Positions 1 through 5,016 of a DNA stretch of 6,934 bases are shown here, in pieces. Within the stretch, counting starts at the first letter, position 1. Every line of letters starts with the position of its first letter. The stretch covers positions 1 through 6,934 of the forward strand of contig JAFWGD010000031.1 of NCBI GenBank assembly GCA_017515355.1. Reading direction: 5' to 3'. The notes below the pieces were generated by a model that saw only the letters and a program-made list of their open reading frames with translations, was not told the DNA's origin and searched no databases. The stretch is from Coriobacteriales bacterium. Lineage in GTDB: Bacteria > Actinomycetota > Coriobacteriia > Coriobacteriales > CADBOM01. The position numbers were made by a program, and so were the translations under genes.

Positions 1-981
1 GCGCACGCCGAACTTGTCGAAAAGCCTTCCCGAGATCAGTCCGCAAACGCCTCCGAGGATCGCTCCGGGACGCATGATGAGGCCGGTTGCGAGCGCAGAG
101 AGGCCGAGGATGTTCTGGATGTATACCGGAATGATGACCCCCATGCCCATGAGGGCGGCTTGGTTGATGACGTTGACCACGACGCTGACGCGGTAGCGCC
201 TCGTCTTGAGGATGTCGACGCGCAGCATCGGATTCTCGAGCTTGAACTGCCTGCGCCCATAGAACAGGACGATGATTATCCCGACCACTATGAACGCCAC
301 AGAGATCCAAGGCCTGCTGGTGGAGGTGAAGGAGGAGAGGCCGTAGAGCAGCGATGCGAGGCCTATCGAGGAGAGAACCACCGAGGGGCCATCGAAGTGC
401 ACGCGCTCGAAGCCCTCTTGGTTGGGCAGCCAGATGGCCCCGATGATGAGAAGGAGCACTGCGAGGGCGGCGATGATCCAGAAGAGGATCCTCCAGCCGA
501 TCGCGTCGACTAGCAGGCCGGAAAGGGAAGGTCCGACGGCTGGTGCAAATCCGATGAGCAGACCGACGATTCCCATAGCGGTGCCGCGCCTCTCGCGCGG
601 GAATGCGAGGAGCGTGAGCGTGAAGGCAAGCGGCATGAGCGCGCCAGTGCAGGTTGCTTGGAGCATGCGTCCTACGAGCAGCAGGCCGAAATTGGGCGTG
701 ATAGCCGCCAGGACGCTTCCCGCGAGGAAGATCGAGAGGGTTCCGAAATATAGCCCGCGCGTGGAGAAGCGGCCCATGAGGTAAGCCGACATCGGGATTA
801 CGACCGCCTCCACCAGGGCGTATCCGGAGGCGAGCCATTGGACTGTGGTCGACTCGATCTTGAAGTCGGCCATGATGGCGGGCAGAGCAGGCGAAAGGAA
901 CGTCTGGTTGAGCACGACCACGACGGTCGCGAACATCAGCGTGAATACGGTTGCGAATTGCTTCTTATCGAGACCTAGCAT
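1..981 (-). CDS. DHA2-type MFS drug efflux transporter, N-terminal part (3' end outside window)
   Basis: Probable proton-driven efflux permease of the inner membrane, EmrB/QacA (DHA2, usually 14 membrane segments) group. The frame is open from ATG at 981 to the left edge, giving 327 residues; family members are about 450-500 residues, so roughly the last third is missing. An in-frame TGA directly precedes the ATG, which fixes the start; the Shine-Dalgarno site (AGGGA, about 8 nt upstream) is modest. Visible segments: TM1 about 9-28 followed by NQTFLSPALP, TM2 about 51-70 ending in the motif-A-like GRFSTR (70-75), TM3 about 78-95, TM4 about 98-125 with GRMLQ (104-108), TM5 with the antiporter motif C pattern GFAPAVGPSLSG (144-155), then GWRILFWI (162-169) leading into TM6 and further segments at 174-185, 200-220, 228-241 and 272-293. 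Substrate cannot be read from sequence. It has its own candidate promoter, so is probably transcribed separately from the gene upstream. Confidence 0.9.
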   Translation of the reverse strand, partial: MLGLDKKQFATVFTLMFATVVVVLNQTFLSPALPAIMADFKIESTTVQWLASGYALVEAVVIPMSAYLMGRFSTRGLYFGTLSIFLAGSVLAAITPNFGLLLVGRMLQATCTGALMPLAFTLTLLAFPRERRGTAMGIVGLLIGFAPAVGPSLSGLLVDAIGWRILFWIIAALAVLLLIIGAIWLPNQEGFERVHFDGPSVVLSSIGLASLLYGLSSFTSTSRPWISVAFIVVGIIIVLFYGRRQFKLENPMLRVDILKTRRYRVSVVVNVINQAALMGMGVIIPVYIQNILGLSALATGLIMRPGAILGGVCGLISGRLFDKFGVR

Positions 982-1041
982 TCAAGTTTCCCTAACGGCT
1001 GGAGAGCGCGTATCTGAATAGATCGAAATTGCAAAGGAACA

Positions 1042-1079
1042 CGAACTTTTACAGTTTATTTATACGCGCGAACTTACAG
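1042..1079. repeat. Pair of imperfect direct repeats flanking the -10 box, possible operator
   Basis: On the plus strand CGAACTTTTACAG (1042-1054) and CGAACTTACAG (1069-1079) are the same 11-mer apart from a two-T insertion, with start points 27 bp apart. One copy lies in the -35/-10 spacer and the other covers the predicted start site of the MFS gene, a normal location for a repressor site. The short palindrome ACAGCTGT (1076-1083) overlaps the upstream copy and the -35 box. Repression by a TetR- or MarR-like regulator is only inference; no such gene is in the window. Confidence 0.4.
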
Positions 1080-1086
1080 CTGTCAG
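1059..1086 (-). promoter_or_regulatory. Candidate sigma-70 type promoter of the DHA2 MFS gene
   Basis: Read on the minus strand, CTGACA (1086-1081; five of six match TTGACA) is followed after 16 nt by TATAAA (1064-1059; five of six match TATAAT). Transcription would start near 1052, leaving a leader of about 70 nt before the ATG at 981. This is the best match to a housekeeping promoter in the gap. Imperfect direct repeats lie in the spacer and at the start site (see separate entry). Confidence 0.55.
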
Positions 1087-1126
1087 ATTCTGCGGAAGCG
1101 CTCGATATTCGGCATATTGTACAGTA

Positions 1127-1157
1127 TCAGGGGTTTTGCTTCGCAAATCCCCCCTGA
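1127..1157 (-). terminator. Probable terminator hairpin after the DUF6273 gene
   Basis: TCAGGGG (1127-1133) pairs with CCCCTGA (1151-1157), and inside it TTTGC (1135-1139) pairs with GCAAA (1143-1147) around a TTC loop; three unpaired bases (one T on the left, TCC or similar on the right) break the two stems. The hairpin begins 31 nt beyond the TAG stop of the minus-strand gene and lies before the promoter of the next gene, so its place suits a terminator. Neither side has a good T-run, so efficiency is doubtful; it may instead be a 3'-end stabilising hairpin. Confidence 0.45.
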
Positions 1158-1187
1158 ATTTCGACTTGCATCGGGTTCAGCAGCGTG

Positions 1188-1757
1188 CTAGAGCTCGATC
1201 CACCTCGCCAACCTGACTCCGATGGTCTCCTCGGTGATCTTATCCCCGAAGTAGTTGATCTTGCCGGTTGCGCCTACGAACGAGGCGTACCATCCCTGCT
1301 CGCCTGGAGTGCGCAGCCACCAGCTGCTCGCGCCGTTTTGCATCCAGGTCCAGATGCGATCGGAAGCATGCTGGGTCGAGGGCTTGCAGATGCGCTCCTC
1401 GTCGGTAGGGAAGTATTCGAGCGCCTCATCCAACGAGAGGCAGAAGATCATGTCTTCGGTATCCGCGCCGCCGCCGATTCCGCTCCTGGGGTTAGCCGGG
1501 TTGGAATTCTGCGTGGAGGCGATCTTGCCGCGTTCCTCTGCGGTGAACGCCTCATCGAGGAACTCGCCGTTGAGCCACTTGCGAAGCGAGCAGCTCTCCC
1601 AAGTTATAGTTCTCCACTCGGTGTTGTATTTCCTGCAGTCGATCGGTCCGTCGCTGATGAGCAGTGCCCTTGCGCCATCGATGTCGCGCACCGTCCAGTA
1701 GATCGGATCGTCCGCATACGTTCCCATCGTGATTCCCTGCCCGATTTCAAGATTCAT
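1188..1757 (-). CDS. DUF6273 domain-containing protein, stand-alone cytoplasmic form
   Basis: Function unknown. The whole 189-residue product is one domain that I recognise as DUF6273: an N-terminal ITMGTY...PIYWTVRDIDG block (9-28), LLISDGPIDCR (32-42), TWESCSLRKWLN (52-63), an acidic AFTAEERGKI stretch (70-79), GGGADTEDMIFCLS (95-108), RICKPS (122-127), SSWWLRTPG (144-152) and the closing GVRLARWIEL (180-189), which stands where relatives usually have VRPALWINL. There is no signal peptide, membrane segment or zinc ribbon, although many family members are part of larger or secreted proteins. The start is well set: AGGAGG (1771-1766) lies 8 nt before ATG at 1757, while a nearer ATG at 1765 is out of frame and stops at once. 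The tryptophan-rich end with WWLR and VRxxxWI recalls C-type-lectin/FGE-like folds, a weak impression only. Confidence 0.88.
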   Translation of the reverse strand: MNLEIGQGITMGTYADDPIYWTVRDIDGARALLISDGPIDCRKYNTEWRTITWESCSLRKWLNGEFLDEAFTAEERGKIASTQNSNPANPRSGIGGGADTEDMIFCLSLDEALEYFPTDEERICKPSTQHASDRIWTWMQNGASSWWLRTPGEQGWYASFVGATGKINYFGDKITEETIGVRLARWIEL

Positions 1758-1765
1758 CTGACATG

Positions 1766-1771
1766 CCTCCT
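1766..1771 (-). promoter_or_regulatory. Strong Shine-Dalgarno site deciding the DUF6273 start
   Basis: AGGAGG on the minus strand with an 8-nt spacer to ATG 1757. It rules against the overlapping out-of-frame ATG at 1765, which would sit only one base from the site and reaches TGA after four codons. Confidence 0.85.
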
Positions 1772-1847
1772 AGCGTTTGTCCCTTTTGGAATAATTCTAC
1801 ACGTAAAGGCGCTCGAAGGAGGACCGCACGGGGCTATGCTGCATTAA

Positions 1848-1876
1848 TAGGCAGTTTGTTCTTTAGTGGGTATGAT
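1848..1876 (+). promoter_or_regulatory. Weak candidate promoter for the paaK-ACT operon
   Basis: TAGGCA (1848-1853; four of six match the -35 consensus), a 17-nt spacer and TATGAT (1871-1876; five of six match the -10 consensus). It would start transcription near 1883 and give a leader of about 130 nt containing the hairpin at 1958-1980. Nothing better is visible between 1772 and 2013, but the match is modest and the region is not otherwise supported. Confidence 0.35.
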
Positions 1877-1957
1877 TGCCGTTTAGGGGATTGTCGCTCT
1901 TTGTGGCGTGGCGCAGATGTCATTCGCTTGCTCAACTGTGCTAAAGTTGCACGAGTA

Positions 1958-1980
1958 TTGCGCGCTTTCGCGGCGCGCAA
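1958..1980 (+). promoter_or_regulatory. GC-rich leader hairpin upstream of the PaaK gene
   Basis: TTGCGCGC (1958-1965) and GCGCGCAA (1973-1980) form a perfect 8-bp stem with a 7-nt loop, ending 33 nt before the ATG at 2014. No T-run follows, so this is not a standard terminator; it could be an attenuation or RNA-stability element, or a dyad bound by a protein. Just upstream, CAACT (1934-1938) and AGTTG (1944-1948) can pair, as can GTGC and GCAC in the same stretch, giving mutually exclusive small hairpins. No known riboswitch class is recognised. Confidence 0.4.
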
Positions 1981-2013
1981 ATGTACCCGGATGAACCCGC
2001 GAAAGGGGAGAGC

Positions 2014-3327
2014 ATGGCCGCAAACGATGATGTGCTGAGGATGCCCCGAGAGCAGATCGAGGAGCTTCAGCTCGAACGCCTGAAGAAGACCGTCGTAGAT
2101 TGCTACGAGAACGTCCCGTTTTACAAGGAGCTCTTCGATGAGGCCGGCTTCAACCCCTACGACGTGAAGACCCTCGACGATATCCAGAAGGCTCCCTTCA
2201 CCACCAAGCAGGATCTGCGCGACAACTATCCCTTCGGGCTATTCGCCAAGCCGCTCTCCGAGGTCAAGGAGATCCACATGTCCTCAGGAACGATGGGCGT
2301 CGCCACTGTCGGCGGATATACTCAGCGCGACCTCGAGACCTGGGGAGAGTGCTTCGCCCGCGGCATCAAGTTTGCCAACGGCACCCCCGAGGACATCTGC
2401 CACATCTGCTATGGTTACGGCCTCTTCACGGGTGGCCTCGGTGCGCACTACGGTTCCATCGCCGCGGGCTGCATGACTCTTCCGATGAGCGCTGGCAACA
2501 CCAAGCGCCAGATCAACGTCATGCGCACTATGGGCTCGACCATCCTCTGCTGCACGCCTAGCTATGCGATGCATCTCGCCGATACCGCCATCGAGATGGG
2601 CATCGACCCCGCCGAGGAGTTCTCGCTACGAGCCGGAATCCACGGCGCAGAGCCCTTCAGCGATAACTTCCGCGCCGAGCTGGAGAAGAAGCTGAACTAC
2701 CGCGTTCTCGACATCTACGGCCTCACCGAGACGATGGGGCCTGGCGTTGCTATCGAGTGCTGGGAGCAGGATGGCCTGCATCTGGCCGAGGACTACTTCC
2801 TCGCCGAGATCATCGACCCTGAAACTGGCAAGGTCCTGCCCGATGGCGAATGGGGAGAGCTCGTCCTCACCACGCTATGCAGGGAGGCATCCCCGGTCGT
2901 TCGCTATCGCACGCGCGACATCACCTGCATCAAGACCGGCGAGTGCAAGTGTGGACGCACCCACAGAAGGATCGCGCGACTGCACGGCCGTACCGACGAT
3001 ATGCTGATCATCCGCGGCGTCAACGTCTTCCCGAGCCAGATCGAGAACGTGATGGAGACGTTCCCGGAGGTTGCATCGTGGTATCAGATCGAACTCGATA
3101 CCATCGGCTCGCTCGACACCGTCACCCTCAAGCTCGAGGTCAATCCCGACTTCACCTTCGACGAGATCAGCGCCATTGAGAGGCTGCAGAAGAAGATCTC
3201 CACCAGGCTGCAGGAGGCGCTGCAGGTTGGCATCAAGGTCCAGCTTGTCGAGCCGAAGTCGATTCCAAGGAGCGAGGGCAAGGCCAAGAGGGTCATCGAC
3301 CTCCGCACCTACAAGAACATGTCGTAG
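2014..3327 (+). CDS. Phenylacetate-CoA ligase family protein (PaaK-like, AMP-forming)
   Basis: Adenylate-forming enzyme expected to activate an aryl acid with ATP and join it to CoA; cytoplasmic. The 437-residue product has the normal PaaK length. Motifs in order: MPREQIEELQLERL near residues 10-23, the typical PaaK N-terminus; nucleotide-binding loop SSGTMGVATV (90-99); YGYGLFTGG near 135; adenine-binding YGLTETMGPG (235-244); VVRYRTRD (295-302) with the ribose-binding Asp302; a Cys-rich turn with C305, C311 and C313; hinge region GRTDDMLIIRG (325-335); and SEGKAKR (420-426), with Lys423 a likely catalytic lysine. The phosphate loop is unusual: most relatives read SSGTTGKPTV, here Met94, Val96 and Ala97. 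Start: ATG 2014 has AGGGG 5 nt upstream and fits the family N-terminus better than in-frame ATG 1981, which lies directly after a hairpin. Tandem stops TAG TAA end it. The ACT gene follows 60 nt on, likely co-transcribed. True substrate is not determined; arylacetates or indoleacetate are plausible. Confidence 0.92.
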   Translation: MAANDDVLRMPREQIEELQLERLKKTVVDCYENVPFYKELFDEAGFNPYDVKTLDDIQKAPFTTKQDLRDNYPFGLFAKPLSEVKEIHMSSGTMGVATVGGYTQRDLETWGECFARGIKFANGTPEDICHICYGYGLFTGGLGAHYGSIAAGCMTLPMSAGNTKRQINVMRTMGSTILCCTPSYAMHLADTAIEMGIDPAEEFSLRAGIHGAEPFSDNFRAELEKKLNYRVLDIYGLTETMGPGVAIECWEQDGLHLAEDYFLAEIIDPETGKVLPDGEWGELVLTTLCREASPVVRYRTRDITCIKTGECKCGRTHRRIARLHGRTDDMLIIRGVNVFPSQIENVMETFPEVASWYQIELDTIGSLDTVTLKLEVNPDFTFDEISAIERLQKKISTRLQEALQVGIKVQLVEPKSIPRSEGKAKRVIDLRTYKNMS

Positions 3328-3374
3328 TAAGATTAGGGCAACGTCCATCCCGCGCAAGTGTGGAGCTCTCAGCG

Positions 3375-3381
3375 AAAGGAG
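3375..3381 (+). promoter_or_regulatory. Shine-Dalgarno site deciding the ACT gene start
   Basis: AAAGGAG lies 6 nt before ATG 3388. It favours this start over the in-frame ATG at 3358, which would add ten residues ahead of the first ACT beta strand and lacks a comparable site. Confidence 0.85.
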
Positions 3382-3387
3382 CGCAAG

Positions 3388-3789
3388 ATGATCAATCAGA
3401 TTACGGTTTTCTTGGAGAACAAGGGCGGACGTCTTGCAAGCCTGTGCAGGTCGCTTGCCGATGCGGGCGTCAACATGGAGGCCCTCACCATCGCCGACAC
3501 CGCCGACTACGGAATCGCGCGCATCGTGTGCGATAAGCCCGAAGAGGCCCTCAAGGCTCTGGAGGAGGCCGGCTACCGCGCGAAGATCACCAAGGTCGTC
3601 GGAGTAGAGCTTCCGAACAGGCCCGGTTCGCTGGCCGAGCTTCTCGAGTTCGTCGACGAGAAGAACCTCAACGTCGAGTATGGCTACTGCTTCTCGAATG
3701 CCACCGACACTGCCACGCAGGTCATGAAGCTGCGCGACATCGAGAACGCCGCGGTGATGCTCAAGGCCGCCGGCTTCGACGTGATCTAG
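3388..3789 (+). CDS. Tandem ACT domain protein, probable amino-acid sensor paired with PaaK
   Basis: Small cytoplasmic protein of 133 residues made of two ACT domains. ACT domains bind amino acids or related small molecules, usually at dimer interfaces. Domain 1 covers about residues 1-66: a beta strand MINQITVFLEN, the ligand-loop NKGGRL (11-16; most relatives have NKPGRL), a helix to DAGVNM (25-30), then ALTIADTADYGIARI. Domain 2 covers about 69-133, with NRPGSL (77-82), a helix, and NLNVEYGYCF (93-102). No catalytic domain is attached, so it is likely a regulator or sensor. This two-ACT family is commonly encoded next to PaaK-like ligases and indolepyruvate ferredoxin oxidoreductase genes, which fits its place 60 nt after the ligase gene and before a strong terminator. 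Ligand not known; an aromatic or branched-chain amino acid is a reasonable guess. Confidence 0.92.
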   Translation: MINQITVFLENKGGRLASLCRSLADAGVNMEALTIADTADYGIARIVCDKPEEALKALEEAGYRAKITKVVGVELPNRPGSLAELLEFVDEKNLNVEYGYCFSNATDTATQVMKLRDIENAAVMLKAAGFDVI

Positions 3790-3833
3790 TCAGCTCGGCA
3801 CCTTAAGGGTGTCTCCCAAATCCGCCAATGCAT

Positions 3834-3865
3834 CGGGATATCCGCTACGCCGGATATCCCGTTTT
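3834..3865 (+). terminator. Rho-independent terminator of the paaK-ACT operon
   Basis: A perfect 11-bp stem, CGGGATATCCG (3834-3844) with CGGATATCCCG (3851-3861), and a 6-nt loop, followed at once by TTTT and TTCGTT-like sequence. It lies 44 nt after the ACT stop codon. The T-run exists only on the plus strand. Confidence 0.93.
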
Positions 3866-3906
3866 CGTTCGCGAAAGCCAGTGTCTTTATGAGGATAGGC
3901 TTAATT

Positions 3907-3987
3907 ACATGTCCTAATGAACACCCGCGCAGTGTTCTGATATGCGCTTGATACATGTCCTGATTTTCATCTATCAAGTGTCCTAAT
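3907..3987. repeat. Array of four 12-bp direct repeats at an exact 23-bp period
   Basis: The copies are ACATGTCCTAAT (3907-3918), CAGTGTTCTGAT (3930-3941), ACATGTCCTGAT (3953-3964) and AAGTGTCCTAAT (3976-3987). Start points are 23 bp apart each time, with 11-bp spacers. Repeat positions 4, 5, 6, 8, 9, 11 and 12 (TGT.CT.AT) are invariant, and a C four bases into each spacer (3922, 3945, 3968, 3991) is also invariant; the rest of the spacers differ. The array lies between the operon terminator and the degV promoter, ends 85 bp before the -10 box, and has no credible coding sequence over it. A period close to two helical turns would set bound proteins on nearly one face of DNA. Likely role: cooperative operator sites; direct repeats of similar spacing are known for LytTR-type response regulators, and iterons of replication origins are similar in form, but no rep or LytTR gene is seen here. 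Confidence 0.9.
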
Positions 3988-4008
3988 AAGCCCCTCAATA
4001 TGCGCCAC

Positions 4009-4023
4009 AAAAAACTCGAAAAA
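4009..4023. other. Two phased A-tracts upstream of the degV promoter
   Basis: Runs of six A (4009-4014) and five A (4019-4023) have centres about 9.5 bp apart, near one helical turn, which tends to bend DNA. They lie between the 23-bp repeat array and the promoter, about 50-65 bp before the -10 box. They may help bring array-bound protein near RNA polymerase or act as a distal UP-like element; this is inference. Confidence 0.4.
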
Positions 4024-4050
4024 TAGCGAATTACTGCGCGCTATGCGGAC

Positions 4051-4077
4051 TGGACGATTCCATAATTGGGGTATAAT
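4051..4077 (+). promoter_or_regulatory. Promoter of the degV-lipid kinase operon
   Basis: A perfect -10 box TATAAT (4072-4077) with a weak -35 candidate TGGACG (4051-4056; four of six match) at a short 15-nt spacing. Transcription would begin near 4084, leaving a 20-35 nt leader. The poor -35 box and spacing suggest that an activator may be needed, which would suit the repeat array upstream. The predicted start also excludes the in-frame ATG at 4043 as the degV start. Confidence 0.6.
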
Positions 4078-4093
4078 CTTGCCTAAGTGGCAC

Positions 4094-4102
4094 AGGAAAG
4101 GA
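4094..4102 (+). promoter_or_regulatory. Shine-Dalgarno site that leaves the degV start ambiguous
   Basis: AGGAAAGGA lies 3 nt (last base) to 8 nt (first AGGA) before GTG 4106 but 15 nt before ATG 4118. By spacing alone the GTG is the better start; by family alignment the ATG is. Confidence 0.6.
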
Positions 4103-4117
4103 AGCGTGATCGCAAGC

Positions 4118-4996
4118 ATGAAGACCATCATCAGCGCTGATAGAACCTGCGACCTCACCGAGGAGCTCTATGCGCAATATGGCATCGAGACGGTTCCATA
4201 CCACATCATCCTCGGCGGAAAGCAGTATCGCGACAACGTCGATATCACCATCGAGGAGGTCTTCGAGCACTTCGAGAAGCATGGCGAGCTGCCCACCACT
4301 TCCGCTGTAAACGTTGGAGAGTACATCGAGCACTTCAACCGTTTGCGTGACGAAGCCGGCGAGCCTTGCGAGATCGTCCACATCACGCTCGGCAGCGCCC
4401 TGACCGCATCCTACAAGAACTGCTGCGCCGCTGCAGAGGAGCTCGGCGGCATCTACGTTGTCGACTCATGCACGCTCTCAAGCGCATCCGGCCTCCAGGC
4501 AATCGATGCCAGCGAGATGGCTGCGGAGGGCAAGACGGCCCAAGAGATCTGCAACTATCTCAACAGCCATATCCAGTGCTACCACGCCAGCTTCGTCGTC
4601 GACACCATGGAGTACCTCAAGGCTGGCGGACGCTGCTCTTCGGTCACGGCATTCGCGGCATCTGCGCTCAACATCAAGCCCTCGATCGTAGTCGATGGCT
4701 TCAAGAACGGAGCGATGACTACGGGCAAGATCTACCGCGGCAAGTTCACCAAGGCGTTTGCCCGCTATGTGCGCGATGAGATTGCCAAATACGACGACAT
4801 CGATTGGAGTCGCTGCATGATCACCGGATCATCCGCGCTCGTCGACAAGGAGTCGCCCGAGATCGCGATGGACATCCTGAAGAGCGAGACCCAATTCGAG
4901 AACTATTACATCACGCAGGCAAGCTGCACCATCGGCTCGCATTGCGGGCCAAGGACCTGGGGCATCCTCTTCAAGACTCATTCGAACGGCCTCTAG
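4118..4996 (+). CDS. DegV family protein (FakB-type fatty acid-binding)
   Basis: Cytoplasmic carrier that holds a fatty acid; in characterised FakA/FakB systems it presents the acid to a kinase that makes acyl phosphate. The product has 292 residues, normal for the family. Landmarks: SADRTCDL (6-13; many relatives have SDSTCDL-like sequence, so Arg9 is a variant), TSAVNVGEY (61-69) in place of the common TSxPSxxEF, ITLGSALTASYKN (89-101) with Ser93 at the usual ligand-binding serine position, VVDSCTLSSASGLQ, DTMEYLKAGGRCS, LNIKPSIVVDG, and the C-terminal IGSHCGPRTWG (272-282) with His275 and Gly277. The start is not settled: ATG 4118 gives the standard family N-terminus but its Shine-Dalgarno site (AGGAAAGGA, 4094-4102) is far away, whereas GTG 4106 is better spaced and would add only four residues. 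The lipid kinase gene begins 20 nt after the stop, so the two are probably one operon. No FakA-like kinase gene is in the window. Confidence 0.93.
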   Translation: MKTIISADRTCDLTEELYAQYGIETVPYHIILGGKQYRDNVDITIEEVFEHFEKHGELPTTSAVNVGEYIEHFNRLRDEAGEPCEIVHITLGSALTASYKNCCAAAEELGGIYVVDSCTLSSASGLQAIDASEMAAEGKTAQEICNYLNSHIQCYHASFVVDTMEYLKAGGRCSSVTAFAASALNIKPSIVVDGFKNGAMTTGKIYRGKFTKAFARYVRDEIAKYDDIDWSRCMITGSSALVDKESPEIAMDILKSETQFENYYITQASCTIGSHCGPRTWGILFKTHSNGL

Positions 4997-5016
4997 AGTG
5001 CGCAGCGGATGGTACC

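Noticed and set aside
1188..1330. Variable protein of a diversity-generating retroelement (C-type-lectin-like end of the DUF6273 protein)
   Set aside because: No reverse transcriptase, template repeat or second copy of the 3' end is present in the window; resemblance is only in a few tryptophan and arginine positions.
1185..1847. Plus-strand open frame of 220 codons opposite the DUF6273 gene
   Set aside because: It is antisense to a recognised domain protein with a strong ribosome site, and its translation shows no family features.
1801..1847. Tiny reading frame after AAGGAGG at 1816-1822
   Set aside because: The ATG at 1836 is 13 nt away, encodes only three residues, and lies upstream of the best promoter for the operon.
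1981..2013. Upstream in-frame start for the PaaK gene
   Set aside because: ATG 1981 directly follows the GC hairpin, lacks a ribosome site, and adds eleven residues not typical of the family; ATG 2014 is better on all counts.
3907..3998. CRISPR array
   Set aside because: Repeats of 12 bp with 11-bp spacers are far below CRISPR dimensions, and the repeats are not identical; no cas genes are present.
3907..3998. Plasmid-type replication origin with iterons
   Set aside because: Period and form are similar, but there is no Rep gene, DnaA box cluster or large AT-rich region, and the surroundings look like ordinary chromosome.
3786..4010. Minus-strand open frame of 74 codons over the repeat array
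   Set aside because: No Shine-Dalgarno site, no recognisable domain, and it is explained by the repeats and terminator it crosses.
4804..5016. N-terminal extension of the lipid kinase inside degV
   Set aside because: The frame is open but overlaps the conserved end of degV, and the kinase fold starts at residue 1 of the ATG 5017 product.
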